Positions 1 to 9,036 of a stretch of DNA of 64,000 bases are shown here, one piece after another (the first letter of the stretch is position 1; every line of letters begins with the position of its first letter). The notes beneath the pieces are model-generated. The model worked only from the letters and a program-made list of their open reading frames with translations. It searched no databases and was not told the DNA's origin. This DNA comes from Clostridium polyendosporum (GTDB lineage Bacteria > Bacillota > Clostridia > Clostridiales > Clostridiaceae). A program made the translations under genes and the position numbers. The stretch spans positions 25,762 through 89,761 of the forward strand of contig NZ_BOPZ01000015.1 in the NCBI RefSeq assembly GCF_018332455.1, given 5' to 3'.

Positions 1-3
1 ATT

Positions 4-30
4 GTAAGGATTGAAGTTATTTATCTTTAC
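4..30 (+). repeat. Dispersed intergenic repeat copy upstream of ygeW
   Basis: GGATTGAAGTTATTTATC and its flank match the reverse complement of 46686-46711 almost perfectly and 12543-12562 with one or two changes. It lies directly before the ygeW ribosome binding site. Confidence 0.6.
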
Positions 31-52
31 CAACAAAGAAAGGAGAAGGTTT

Positions 53-1036
53 ATGCAAGGTATATTTAGGGGTAGGCATTTTATTGACTTGGAGGAATGG
101 ACAAAGGAAGAGATAGATATACTTCTTGATGTTTCCAATTATTTTAAGAAAAAATTTAAGCTGGGAGTTGCAACTCCTTATCTTTCATATCAAACAATTT
201 TTCTTATGTTTTTTGAACAATCAACAAGAACAAGAAATTCAATGGAGGCAGGAATTGCACAGTTAGGGGGACACGCAAATTACCTTGATACAAGTACAAT
301 GCAGATATCTCATGGAGAAACACCGAAGGATACAGCAATTATTCTTTCAAGATTTGGACATGGAATAGCATGTAGAAACTGCTTCTGGGAAGTTGGAAAT
401 AAATATTTAAGAGAGATGGCAAAGTGGTCAACAGTACCTATTATGAGCTTGCAGTGTGATTTATACCATCCAATGCAGGGCCTTGCGGATTTAATGACAA
501 TTAAAGAAAAGGTTGGAGATTTAAAAAGGACGAAAATATCAATTATTTGGGCATATGCAAAGAGTCATAAAAAACCAATATCAGTTCCTGTAACTCAAGT
601 TTTACTATTCCCAAGATACGGCATGGATGTAACCTTAGCATATCCTAAAGGATATGATTTACCGGAATGGGTTATAAATGATGCTAAGAAAAATGCGTTA
701 AAGTATGGCGGAACATTGAAGATCACTCATAACATGGAAGAAGCCTATAGAGACGCGGACATTGTTATACCTAAAAATTGGGGAAGTTGGGTTAATAATC
801 AGAGCACAGAGGTTGTTGATAGTCTACTTGAGTCATATAAGGATTGGAAGTGTACTGAAAAAATGATGAGTATAGCCAATAAAGATGTTTTATATATGCA
901 TGCTCTTCCAGCAGACAGAGGAAATGAAGTAGAGGATTCAGTTATAGATGGTTCTCATTCCATTGTTTATGATGAAGCTGAAAATAGGCTTCATACTGCT
1001 AAAGCAGTAATGGCACTTACAATGGGAGGAAAGTAA
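53..1036 (+). CDS. ygeW: YgeW-type knotted carbamoyltransferase of purine catabolism
   Basis: A 327-residue protein of the aspartate/ornithine carbamoyltransferase family. Residues 54-61 carry the carbamoyl-phosphate motif FEQSTRTR, His139-Pro140-x-Gln142 follows, and HALP lies at 293-296. Together with the SsnA, hydantoinase and xanthine dehydrogenase neighbours this matches YgeW, a cytosolic enzyme of uncertain natural substrate found in anaerobic purine-degradation clusters. I start it at the ATG behind AGGAGAAGG (41-49); an upstream in-frame TTG at 11 has no ribosome binding site and lies in a dispersed repeat. The usual partners ygeX and ygeY would lie left of the window if present. The family call is firm; the reaction is not known from sequence. 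Confidence 0.88.
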   Translation: MQGIFRGRHFIDLEEWTKEEIDILLDVSNYFKKKFKLGVATPYLSYQTIFLMFFEQSTRTRNSMEAGIAQLGGHANYLDTSTMQISHGETPKDTAIILSRFGHGIACRNCFWEVGNKYLREMAKWSTVPIMSLQCDLYHPMQGLADLMTIKEKVGDLKRTKISIIWAYAKSHKKPISVPVTQVLLFPRYGMDVTLAYPKGYDLPEWVINDAKKNALKYGGTLKITHNMEEAYRDADIVIPKNWGSWVNNQSTEVVDSLLESYKDWKCTEKMMSIANKDVLYMHALPADRGNEVEDSVIDGSHSIVYDEAENRLHTAKAVMALTMGGK

Positions 1037-1049
1037 CTGGGGTGATATA

Positions 1050-2363
1050 TTGTTTGATCTCGGGATTATAAATGGAAAAATATATTTAGAGGGAAGCTGG
1101 TTTGAAGGAAATATATATATAAAAGATAAAAAAATTGCAGCTATATCTAGGTGCTTTCTTGAAACAAAGGAGGAATATAATGCTGATGGAAATTATGTTC
1201 TACCGGGGTTTGTTGATCCTCATGTGCACTTTGCACTAACCGTTGGAAAACATACATCAGCTGATGACTTTTACAACGGTTCAGTGTCTGCAGCCTTTGG
1301 AGGAATAACAACATTTATAGATTTTATAGATCCTGTTTCAAAAAGTGATGAATTAGATAATGCAATTTCAAATAGAATGAAGAAAGCGGAAAAAAGTATA
1401 ATAGATTACTCATTTCATGCAACAATAGCTAATCTAAAGGACAACTCATTAAAATTTATAGAAAAAATGAAGAGTCTTGGGATTCCAACTATTAAACTAT
1501 TTACAACATACTCGACTTCAAATAGACGTACAACAGATAGAACGATAGATAATTTGTTGAACTTGTCAAAGGAAAAAGAAATACTTGTACTTGTACATGC
1601 AGAAAATGATGGTATTGTACTTGAAGGGCAAAAGCTGCCCGTATCTGCACATGAGGATTTAAGACCTGCCATAGCAGAAATAAGTGAGATTTTAAAGCTT
1701 GCAGAAATGACAAGGTATAGAGATGGAAGAATGTATATTGTTCATAATAGCTGTGGAACAACTGTAGAAAGTCTTAAAAAAGGGTATAGTACCATTCTAA
1801 ATAAAGATTTTATTATAGAAAGCTGCCCACATTATTTTATTTTATCTAAGGATCAATATTACAAAGAAGATGGTTATTTATATACTATGACTCCAGCACT
1901 TAGAAGTAGTGATGAGGTAGAAAGACTTATTGTAAATATAGACAATGTATTTGTAATTGGAACAGATCATTGTCCATTTTATAAAGTAGAGAAAAACAAA
2001 GAGTTTTTATGTGATATACCAATGGGGGTTGGGGGGATAGAGTATTCTTTTTCTATTATGTATTCCTTGTTTGGCAACAAAATAATTGACAAATACACTA
2101 AAAATCCTGCAGTTATACATGGGTTATATCCTAAGAAGGGAAGTTTATATCCTGGAGCGGATGCAGATATAGCAATATTTAATCCAAAGTATGAGTATAT
2201 AGTCTCGGGTCATCATTCAAATGCCGATTATTCAATTTATGAAGGAATAAAAATCAAAGGTAAGATATGTTCAACAATTTCAAAGGGTAAGTTTGTAGTT
2301 AAGGAGGGAGTGTTAATAGGTGGAAAGGGTGAGTTTGTCCGTAGAGAGGTGAAAGTACTTTGA
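1050..2363 (+). CDS. hyuA: Dihydropyrimidinase/hydantoinase-type amidohydrolase
   Basis: A 437-residue cyclic amidohydrolase of the D-hydantoinase/dihydropyrimidinase superfamily. The binuclear metal site is visible: His58 and His60 (DPHVHF), Lys149 as the probable carboxylated lysine, His183, His232 and Asp307 (GTDHCPF). It probably opens a ring amide in a purine-derived intermediate in the cytosol. The TTG start at 1050 follows GGGGTG (1039-1044). Its stop overlaps the TTG of the next gene by four bases, suggesting translational coupling. In E. coli-type purine clusters the equivalent is ygeZ/hyuA. The exact substrate (hydantoin, dihydropyrimidine or a ureido compound) cannot be told from sequence. 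Confidence 0.87.
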   Translation: MFDLGIINGKIYLEGSWFEGNIYIKDKKIAAISRCFLETKEEYNADGNYVLPGFVDPHVHFALTVGKHTSADDFYNGSVSAAFGGITTFIDFIDPVSKSDELDNAISNRMKKAEKSIIDYSFHATIANLKDNSLKFIEKMKSLGIPTIKLFTTYSTSNRRTTDRTIDNLLNLSKEKEILVLVHAENDGIVLEGQKLPVSAHEDLRPAIAEISEILKLAEMTRYRDGRMYIVHNSCGTTVESLKKGYSTILNKDFIIESCPHYFILSKDQYYKEDGYLYTMTPALRSSDEVERLIVNIDNVFVIGTDHCPFYKVEKNKEFLCDIPMGVGGIEYSFSIMYSLFGNKIIDKYTKNPAVIHGLYPKKGSLYPGADADIAIFNPKYEYIVSGHHSNADYSIYEGIKIKGKICSTISKGKFVVKEGVLIGGKGEFVRREVKVL

Positions 2364-3655
2364 AGGCATTGATTAATGCAAATATATTTGATTTTGAGAT
2401 TTACAAAGAGGGACAGTATGTACTATTTGAAGAAGAAATAAAAGAAGTAGGTAATATGAGCGAATTTAAGGGAGCAGATGAAGTTTATGACTGCAGTGGT
2501 TCTATTATAATGCCTAGTCTTTTAAATGGACATACACATGTCTATTCTACCTTTGCAAGGGGATTAAATATCCCTTTTAATCCCAAGAACTTTAAGGATA
2601 TTCTAGAACAGCTTTGGTGGAAGATGGATTCTAAGCTTGATAGAAGGGCTGTTTACTACAGTGGTATTGCATATGCTCATGACTGTATCAAAAGCGGCGT
2701 AACAACAATAATAGATCATCATGCAAGTGGACTTGAAATAAGTGGAACGTTAAATGAACTTAAAAAAAGTATATGTGATTATATGAGTCTTAGAGGGATA
2801 TTTTGTTTTGAAACAAGTGATAGATTTAATGTTGATGAATGTATCAAAGAAAATTTAGATTTTGCTAAAGGCTCAAAGAGTAATAACTATTCAGGGATTT
2901 TTGGAATGCATGCTTCTATGAGTCTTTCTGATAATACATTAAAAAAAATATCAGATAGTATAGATGATTTACCAATTCATATACATGCTGCTGAAAGTTT
3001 TGAAGATGAAGAAGATTCTAAGATAAAATATGGAAAATCAGTGGTTAAAAGGCTTGATGATTTTAACTTAATAAAAGAAAACTCAATACTTGCCCACTGT
3101 ATATACCTGGATAAAGAAGAAGCTGAAATAATAGGCAAAAGAAATGCATATGCAGCTATAAACCCAACATCAAATATGAACAATGCAGTGGGGCTTTTTG
3201 ATTATAGGCTTTTGAAGGAGCATAATGTTAGGTGTATCCTCGGAAATGATGGATTAGGAACAAACATTTCAAGGGATTATTTAAATTTGTTTTTTGGAAT
3301 GAAGTACAGGTTTAAAAGTCCTATAGCATTTTCCTTTGATGATTTAAAGGAAGTTATTGATAATGGCTATAAATATGCTGGTAAGCTACTTAATATAAAG
3401 ATTGGAAGGATAAAAACAGGGTATAGGGCAGATATGATAAGTGTCTTATATAAAAGCCCAACAGCTATCAGTAATGATAATAAAATGTCTCACTTGATAT
3501 TTGGAATTTTTGATAACTTTCATCCGAAGGACGTGTGGTGTGACGGAGAGATACTTCTTAAAAACTATGAGATGACTAAGAATATTGGAGACATATACAA
3601 TGAAATAAAAAAGGAATCCATTAAAGTGTGGGAAAGAATTGGTAAGGGGGAGTAG
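2360..3655 (+). CDS. ssnA: SsnA-like amidohydrolase (putative aminohydrolase)
   Basis: A 431-residue amidohydrolase of the chlorohydrolase/cytosine-deaminase-like group. The mononuclear metal ligands are His58 and His60 (NGHTH), His209 (IHIHAAES), His246 (LAHC) and Asp297 (GNDG). SsnA-type genes recur in clostridial and enterobacterial purine-degradation clusters next to ygeW and xdh genes, and the order here fits. It starts with TTG and overlaps the hydantoinase stop by four bases. It lacks the Lys ligand of hydantoinases, so a deaminase-like or hydrolytic reaction on a purine derivative is more likely than ring opening by a binuclear site. Metal identity and substrate are unknown. Confidence 0.85.
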   Translation: MKALINANIFDFEIYKEGQYVLFEEEIKEVGNMSEFKGADEVYDCSGSIIMPSLLNGHTHVYSTFARGLNIPFNPKNFKDILEQLWWKMDSKLDRRAVYYSGIAYAHDCIKSGVTTIIDHHASGLEISGTLNELKKSICDYMSLRGIFCFETSDRFNVDECIKENLDFAKGSKSNNYSGIFGMHASMSLSDNTLKKISDSIDDLPIHIHAAESFEDEEDSKIKYGKSVVKRLDDFNLIKENSILAHCIYLDKEEAEIIGKRNAYAAINPTSNMNNAVGLFDYRLLKEHNVRCILGNDGLGTNISRDYLNLFFGMKYRFKSPIAFSFDDLKEVIDNGYKYAGKLLNIKIGRIKTGYRADMISVLYKSPTAISNDNKMSHLIFGIFDNFHPKDVWCDGEILLKNYEMTKNIGDIYNEIKKESIKVWERIGKGE

Positions 3656-3656
3656 A

Positions 3657-4745
3657 ATGGATTTAAGTACAAAGATAGCAGGAATAAATCTAGAAAACCC
3701 GTTAATGCCCGCCGCAGGTCCTCTTGTTGGGGATTATGAAAAAATAATGGCTATAACAAGTTTTAGAGTTGGAGCAGTGGTAACAAAGACAATCTCAACT
3801 TCAGCTGCAAATGTACCAAGGCCATGTATATATGGAGATAAAAATAGAATAATGAATGCGGAGTTATGGTCAGAATTTCCTCCAGAAAAGTGGATAGATG
3901 ATATACTACCTAAACTGAAAGGACAGCTTAACATTCCCATAATCATAAGTGCTGGCTATACAATGGAAGATATGAAACTGCTTATTCCAAAGCTCGATAG
4001 ATATGCTGATGCTTTTGAGATTTCGACCCATTATGTTGGAAGGGATGTTAAGGTAATAGGGAAAATAGTAAAGACAATCAGAAAAAATACAGATAAGCCT
4101 ATTTTTATGAAAATTAGCCCACACATTCCAGATCCTGTCGGCTTTGCAAAGGTTGTAAAGGAAAATGGAGGAAATGGGATAGTTGCAATTAATTCCTTAG
4201 GACCAACTATGATGATAGATATAAGTAAAAGAGAAGTTTTGATGGGTAATAAAAATGGTCAGCTTTGGTCATCAGGCCCTGTAATAAAACCAACTGCCCT
4301 TGCAATTGTAAATACTATTAGAGAAGCAGTAGAGGACTTTACAATTATAGGAACAGGTGGTATAGCTACGGCAGACGATATTATAGAATTTTTACTTGCT
4401 GGTGCTGATGCAGTACAAATGCTATCTTCAGCCATGATTTGGGGAAAGGATTTATATGAAAAATTGATAAAGGAATTACCGCAAGCCCTTGAACGATACG
4501 GATTTACAAGTATTGATGAGGTAATAAAAACAAGGCTTAAAAAGGGTAGTGAAAAATATGATATTAAATACCCAATAGTTGATAGTAATAAATGTACAGG
4601 ATGCAGTCTATGTGAAAAAATATGTCCCTATTTTGCAATGAAAGTAAAGGATACTGCAAAAACCAATGAAGAAAAATGTTTTGGATGTGGTTTATGTGAA
4701 TCAAGATGTCCTGTAAAAGCTATTTCTGGAATCTTAAAGGGGTGA
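3657..4745 (+). CDS. PreA-like dihydroorotate/dihydropyrimidine dehydrogenase family Fe-S flavoprotein
   Basis: A 362-residue protein: an FMN TIM-barrel of the dihydroorotate dehydrogenase/PreA family (residues 1-300, GTGGI phosphate loop at 232-236) followed by a bacterial ferredoxin domain with two 4Fe-4S motifs (C313-x2-C316-x2-C319-x3-C323P and C341-x2-C344-x2-C347-x3-C351P). It probably moves electrons between a purine/pyrimidine intermediate and ferredoxin or NAD(P)H in the cytosol. The ATG at 3657 lies behind AAGGGGGA two bases after the ssnA stop. In other purine clusters this slot is often held by the much larger YgfK, so this may be a functional substitute (inference). Confidence 0.83.
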   Translation: MDLSTKIAGINLENPLMPAAGPLVGDYEKIMAITSFRVGAVVTKTISTSAANVPRPCIYGDKNRIMNAELWSEFPPEKWIDDILPKLKGQLNIPIIISAGYTMEDMKLLIPKLDRYADAFEISTHYVGRDVKVIGKIVKTIRKNTDKPIFMKISPHIPDPVGFAKVVKENGGNGIVAINSLGPTMMIDISKREVLMGNKNGQLWSSGPVIKPTALAIVNTIREAVEDFTIIGTGGIATADDIIEFLLAGADAVQMLSSAMIWGKDLYEKLIKELPQALERYGFTSIDEVIKTRLKKGSEKYDIKYPIVDSNKCTGCSLCEKICPYFAMKVKDTAKTNEEKCFGCGLCESRCPVKAISGILKG

Positions 4746-4749
4746 AAAT

Positions 4750-5541
4750 TTGAAGATAGATGAATATTTAAAACCTAAAACCCTTGAAGAAGCATATAAT
4801 CTTTTAAATTCATGCAAGAAATCAGCAGTTATTGGTGGAGGAGCTTTTTTAAGACTTTCCAATAGACACATTAGACTTGGAATAGACCTTTCAAATATAG
4901 GATTAAATTATATAAAGGAAAATGATAAGGAAATAGAAATAGGTGCAATGGTAACCCTTAGAGAGGTTGAGCAAAGTGAAATAATTAAGAATAATTTTGA
5001 TGGCTTAGTTCATACTGCAGTTAAAAAAATTATGGGAGTACAAGTGAGAAATATTGCTACAGTTGGAGGGTCAGTTTATGGTAAATACGGCTTCTCTGAC
5101 TTTATTACAGCTCTTCTTCCGCTTGATTGTAATGTTGTTTTATATAAAGGTGGGTTATTGTCTCTTACGGACTTTTTAAAGAATAAGGATAAGGACATAA
5201 TTGAAAAAATTGTACTAAAAAAGTTTAAGATTAAAGCTGCTTTTAAGGACTTTAGAAATACAAGTACAGATTTTGCTATATTGAACACTGCAGTTGTTAT
5301 GAATGAAAATACATTAAGAATATCAGTTGGTGCAAGACCGGGAGCAGCAGTATTAAAGGTATTTGACCAAGGTTTTATAAATTCATTTAAAGATACGGTT
5401 GATATAGCAGAAGAAACTTCACTAGTTATGGTTAAAGACCTCCAATTTGGAAGTGATATAAGAGCAACATCTGAATATAGAAGAGAAATATGTAAGGTGC
5501 TTGTGAAACGGGGCGTTATGGAGGTGGTTGGATGCAGATAA
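4750..5541 (+). CDS. xdhB: Xanthine dehydrogenase-type FAD-binding subunit (set 1)
   Basis: A 263-residue FAD_binding_5/CO dehydrogenase flavoprotein-type subunit. FAD-contact loops are seen at 27-34 (VIGGGAFL) and 101-108 (NIATVGGS). It would take electrons from the 2Fe-2S subunit and pass them to the external acceptor. The TTG start at 4750 lies four bases past the previous stop, with AAGGGGTG overlapping the upstream gene end. The gene overlaps the Fe-S subunit by ten bases. It is shorter than the set 2 homologue, and its second loop reads GGSVYG instead of the fuller GGNICNASPAAD seen in set 2, so its FAD site may differ. Confidence 0.85.
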   Translation: MKIDEYLKPKTLEEAYNLLNSCKKSAVIGGGAFLRLSNRHIRLGIDLSNIGLNYIKENDKEIEIGAMVTLREVEQSEIIKNNFDGLVHTAVKKIMGVQVRNIATVGGSVYGKYGFSDFITALLPLDCNVVLYKGGLLSLTDFLKNKDKDIIEKIVLKKFKIKAAFKDFRNTSTDFAILNTAVVMNENTLRISVGARPGAAVLKVFDQGFINSFKDTVDIAEETSLVMVKDLQFGSDIRATSEYRREICKVLVKRGVMEVVGCR

Positions 5542-5981
5542 AGCTTAACATTAACAACGTACAAAGAAGCTTTGAAATAGAGCCAGATGCTATGCTTACG
5601 GATGTTTTAAGAAAAAATGGTTTTATAAGCGTTAAAATGGGATGTAATGAAGGTGCATGCGGAATATGTACAGTGCTGATTGATGGGAAGCCAGTTTCAT
5701 CATGTTCTCTATTTGCAGCAAAGGCAGAAGGCCATAATATAACAACAGTTGAGGGAGTTATAGAGGAGGCAGAGGAAATAGGAAGGTTCTTAACATCTGA
5801 GGGTGCTGAACAATGTGGATATTGCAGTCCGGGATTTGTTTTAACTATAATTGCTATGAAAAGAGAATTAACAAAACCTTCAGAGGAAGAAATAAAGGAT
5901 TATTTAGTAGGAAACTTATGCAGATGTTCAGGGTATGTTGGACATCTGCGTGCAATTAAAAAATATCTGGGGGTGGAGTAA
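5532..5981 (+). CDS. xdhC: Xanthine dehydrogenase-type 2Fe-2S subunit (set 1)
   Basis: A 149-residue molybdenum hydroxylase iron-sulfur subunit. The plant-type 2Fe-2S cluster ligands are Cys38, Cys43, Cys46 and Cys58; the second, helical 2Fe-2S cluster uses Cys95, Cys98, Cys130 and Cys132 (CGYC and CRC). It relays electrons from the molybdenum site to FAD. The ATG start overlaps the FAD subunit by ten bases, and the stop shares one base with the next ATG (TAATG), so the three subunits are tightly coupled in translation. Confidence 0.92.
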   Translation: MQIKLNINNVQRSFEIEPDAMLTDVLRKNGFISVKMGCNEGACGICTVLIDGKPVSSCSLFAAKAEGHNITTVEGVIEEAEEIGRFLTSEGAEQCGYCSPGFVLTIIAMKRELTKPSEEEIKDYLVGNLCRCSGYVGHLRAIKKYLGVE

Positions 5982-8320
5982 TGAGTGAGGTTAACAAGTG
6001 TATTCCAAAGATAGATGGAATGGGATTAATACTTGGAAAACCAGCGTATACAGATGATGTTGCCCCCTATAATGCTCTTATAATAAAGGTTCTTAGAAGT
6101 CCTTATTCCTTTGCAGAAATTAAAAGTATTAATACAGATAAAGCTAAAAATATTTCAGGAGTAGAATGTGTCTTAACGTATAAGGATGTTCCAAGGAATG
6201 CAGTAACAAGAGCAGGTCAAGGGTATCCTGAGCCATCACCCCATGATAAGTTTGTTTTAGATAAATATGTTCGCTATATAGGTGATGAGGTAGCTGTTGT
6301 AGCAGCAGTGAATGAAAAAATTGCACAGGAGGCTATAGAACTTATTGAAGTAGAATATAATGTTTTAGAACCTGTATTGGACTTTGAAAAGGCAGAGAAC
6401 CACTCTTCAATAATACATCCAGAAAGTGAAGCACATCAGATGTTTGAAATAGGTTATAATCCTTCAAAAAACTTAGCAGCCCAGTATAATATGGAGGTTG
6501 GAAAGGTAGAAGATATTCTTAATAATAGTGATGTAGTCGTTAAGCAAAGATATTATACTCAGGCTCAGGCACATTGTGCTTTGGAAGCACATTCATCTAC
6601 GGCTTTCATTGATTATCAAGGGAGACTAAATATTATATCATCAACTCAAACACCATTTCATGTGAGAAGAATCATATCAGAGGCATTATCCATACCTATA
6701 AGCAAAGTTCACGTCATAAAACCAAGGATAGGTGGAGGATATGGAGGTAAACAGGCTATTCATGGAGAACTTATAGCAGCTGCAGTAACATTAAAAACAA
6801 ATAAACCCTCAAAACTTATATATACAAGAAATGAAGTGTTTGAGTCTACGTACTCAAGGCATCTGATGAGGTTTGATATAATCATTGGAGCAGATAAAAA
6901 GGGAAATATAAAAGCTATTGATGTAGAACTTCTTTCAGATACAGGTGCATATGGAGAACATGCATTAACTGTATTTATGGTTGCAGGATCTAAAACTTTG
7001 CCAATGTATAACAAGGTAGAAGCAGTAAGGTTTGGAGGAAAGACTGTATATACTAATCATACTCCAGCAGGAGCATTTAGAGGGTATGGAGCAATACAGG
7101 GAAATTTTGCTCTTGAATCTACAATAGATATGCTTGCGGAAAAGTTAAATATGAGTGGAGTTGAAATAAGAAGACAAAATATGATAAGAGAAGGGCAAAC
7201 ATCTCCAATCTTTAAGATAATGGGAGAGGGAACTGAAGGAATAGAAATGAATGTTGATAGCTGCAAGCTTGATTATTGTTTAGATAGAGTTCTTGATCTT
7301 ATTAAATGGGATAAAAAATATCCAAATAAGAATATGGCAGATGGAAAAGTAAGAGGAGTTGGAATGGCTATAGCAATGCAGGGTTCAGGAATACCGTATA
7401 TAGATATGGCAGCTGCAGTTTTAAAGTTAAATGATGGAGGTTTCTTTAATCTGCTTATAGGTGCTACGGATCTTGGAACTGGAAGTGATACTATACTTGC
7501 TCAAATTGCAGCAGAAGCGTTAGGCGTTACAGTAGATAAAATCATTGTGTATTCATCAGACACAGATACTACACCTTTCGATACTGGCGCATATGCTTCA
7601 AGCACAACATATATATCAGGTCATGCAGTAAGAAAAACTGCAGAAAAAATGAAAAAGCTAATTGAAGAAGAGGGAGCAAGACGATTTAAAGTTTCTAATG
7701 AAATGGTTCAATTTAATGGAACGGATGTTGTTACAAAGGATGGAACTCAAAGAGTATCTCTTAAGGACTTATCAAATCAGTTATATTACAATCATGACCA
7801 GAAGCAACTTATAGCTTCAAGCTCTTATGTGGGTAAAAAATCACCACCACCATTTATGGCAGGAGCAGTAGAGGTTGAGGTTGATAGGGAAACTGGGAAG
7901 GTTGAAGTATTAGATTATTCTGCAGTTGTAGATTGTGGCACAACTATTAATCCAAACCTTGCAAGGATTCAAGTGGAAGGAGCAATTGTACAGGGCATAG
8001 GGATGACTTTATATGAAGATGTTAAGTATCATTCTAATGGTAAGTTAATAACTAATAATTTTATAAATTATAAGATTCCTACAAGAAAGGAGATTAACAA
8101 TATAAGAGTTGAGTTTGCTGACAGCTTTGAACCATCAGGACCATATGGAGCAAAATCTGTTGGAGAAATAGGAATAGATACACCACCAGCGGCTATTGCA
8201 AATGCTATATATAATGCAGTAGGAGTAAGACTTACAAGCCTGCCAATAACACCTGAAAAGGTATTGATAGCTTTAAAAAGTAAAGAGAAGGTGGAAAAGG
8301 AAAATGAAAACCCGCAATAA
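5981..8320 (+). CDS. xdhA: Xanthine dehydrogenase-type molybdenum-binding subunit (set 1)
   Basis: A 779-residue molybdopterin-binding catalytic subunit of the xanthine dehydrogenase family. It carries GGGYGGK at 251-257, GAFRGYG at 364-370 and, near the C terminus, the active-site glutamate Glu729 in GAKSVGE. It should hydroxylate a purine or other N-heterocycle at the Mo centre. Its place beside ygeW and ssnA suggests purine catabolism; in Clostridium such enzymes are often selenium-dependent, but no selenium genes lie in this window. The gene is followed by a MocA-like gene. The substrate (xanthine, hypoxanthine, nicotinate and so on) cannot be fixed from motifs alone. Confidence 0.9.
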   Translation: MSEVNKCIPKIDGMGLILGKPAYTDDVAPYNALIIKVLRSPYSFAEIKSINTDKAKNISGVECVLTYKDVPRNAVTRAGQGYPEPSPHDKFVLDKYVRYIGDEVAVVAAVNEKIAQEAIELIEVEYNVLEPVLDFEKAENHSSIIHPESEAHQMFEIGYNPSKNLAAQYNMEVGKVEDILNNSDVVVKQRYYTQAQAHCALEAHSSTAFIDYQGRLNIISSTQTPFHVRRIISEALSIPISKVHVIKPRIGGGYGGKQAIHGELIAAAVTLKTNKPSKLIYTRNEVFESTYSRHLMRFDIIIGADKKGNIKAIDVELLSDTGAYGEHALTVFMVAGSKTLPMYNKVEAVRFGGKTVYTNHTPAGAFRGYGAIQGNFALESTIDMLAEKLNMSGVEIRRQNMIREGQTSPIFKIMGEGTEGIEMNVDSCKLDYCLDRVLDLIKWDKKYPNKNMADGKVRGVGMAIAMQGSGIPYIDMAAAVLKLNDGGFFNLLIGATDLGTGSDTILAQIAAEALGVTVDKIIVYSSDTDTTPFDTGAYASSTTYISGHAVRKTAEKMKKLIEEEGARRFKVSNEMVQFNGTDVVTKDGTQRVSLKDLSNQLYYNHDQKQLIASSSYVGKKSPPPFMAGAVEVEVDRETGKVEVLDYSAVVDCGTTINPNLARIQVEGAIVQGIGMTLYEDVKYHSNGKLITNNFINYKIPTRKEINNIRVEFADSFEPSGPYGAKSVGEIGIDTPPAAIANAIYNAVGVRLTSLPITPEKVLIALKSKEKVEKENENPQ

Positions 8321-8396
8321 GGAAAAGAGTGAATTTAAGGTGGCATTAAATCCAATAATATTATCTTCAGTGTTACTATTTAAATCATGGAAGTAG
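8304..8396 (+). CDS. Possible 30-residue coupling ORF between xdhA and mocA
   Basis: A 30-codon ORF beginning at an ATG after AAGGAAA, inside the end of xdhA, and ending at a TAG seven bases beyond the mocA ATG. No homology is recognised. The mocA start itself has no visible ribosome binding site and an in-frame stop lies just upstream of it, so ribosomes finishing this small ORF could deliver translation to mocA. It may equally be chance. Confidence 0.25.
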   Translation: MKTRNKEKSEFKVALNPIILSSVLLFKSWK

Positions 8397-8980
8397 AAGG
8401 AGTTATCCTAGCAGCTGGATTTTCTTCAAGAGCAGGTACTTATAAAATGACTTTAGAGATAAATGGAGAAACAGTTATTGAAAGATGTGTTAAAAGTATG
8501 TACGATGTCTGCTCAAGGATTATAGTTGTTGGAGGATATAGAAAAGAGGTTATTAAAGAAATTTTAGATAAATACTCAAAGGTAGAAGTTGTGTACAATA
8601 ATGCCTATGAACAGGGAATGTTTACGTCTGCTATAGAGGGTTTTAAATATATTAAAGAAGAAAAGATATTTTTCACCCCAGGAGATTATCCACTTATCAG
8701 TAAAGATGTTTACGATACATTGCTTAAGGCAAGTGGAGATATAATTATCCCTTCTTACAATGGAAAAAAGGGTCACCCTGTACTAATGAAAAAATGCATT
8801 GTGCAAGAACTTCTCCAAAGTACAAGATTTTCTACCCTTAAGGATTTTATAAATTCAAAGGGTTTTGTGAAGGTTGATGTAGATGAAGAGGGGATTTTAA
8901 TCGATATTGATACAATGGAAGATTATTTGAAAGCTAAAAATATATTTAGGCAAAATTATAGAATTCAAAAACACGGATAA
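8387..8980 (+). CDS. mocA: MobA/MocA-like molybdenum cofactor nucleotidyltransferase
   Basis: A 197-residue nucleotidyltransferase. The signature LAAGFSSRAGTYK lies at 8-20, and FTPGDYP holds the metal-binding aspartate. MocA-type proteins attach CMP to molybdopterin for xanthine-dehydrogenase-family enzymes (or GMP, as MobA, for DMSO reductases); the position between two xdh sets favours the cytidylyltransferase role. An in-frame TAA at 8381 forces the start to ATG 8387 or later, although no Shine-Dalgarno sequence precedes it. The coding end forms the left arm of a strong terminator. Confidence 0.82.
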   Translation: MEVEGVILAAGFSSRAGTYKMTLEINGETVIERCVKSMYDVCSRIIVVGGYRKEVIKEILDKYSKVEVVYNNAYEQGMFTSAIEGFKYIKEEKIFFTPGDYPLISKDVYDTLLKASGDIIIPSYNGKKGHPVLMKKCIVQELLQSTRFSTLKDFINSKGFVKVDVDEEGILIDIDTMEDYLKAKNIFRQNYRIQKHG

Positions 8981-9001
8981 TACTTCATCCGTGTTTTTGA
9001 A
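8964..9001 (+). terminator. Intrinsic terminator after mocA
   Basis: A perfect 15-bp stem (8964-8978 with 8987-9001, core AACACGGAT/ATCCGTGTT) and an 8-base loop, overlapping the mocA stop codon. It separates the first xdh operon from the second and could give partial read-through attenuation. Confidence 0.85.
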
Positions 9002-9036
9002 GCATATTTCTTAAAACTTCCTAAAGGGGGGTTAAA

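Noticed and set aside
11..52. Longer N terminus for ygeW from TTG at 11
   Set aside because: The 14 extra residues are encoded by the dispersed repeat; the ATG at 53 has the ribosome binding site and matches the family start.
5076..5564. Minus-strand frame of 162 codons opposite the xdhB/xdhC junction
   Set aside because: It lies wholly opposite well-supported genes, has no ribosome binding site and low-complexity Ser/Thr/Leu composition typical of antisense frames.
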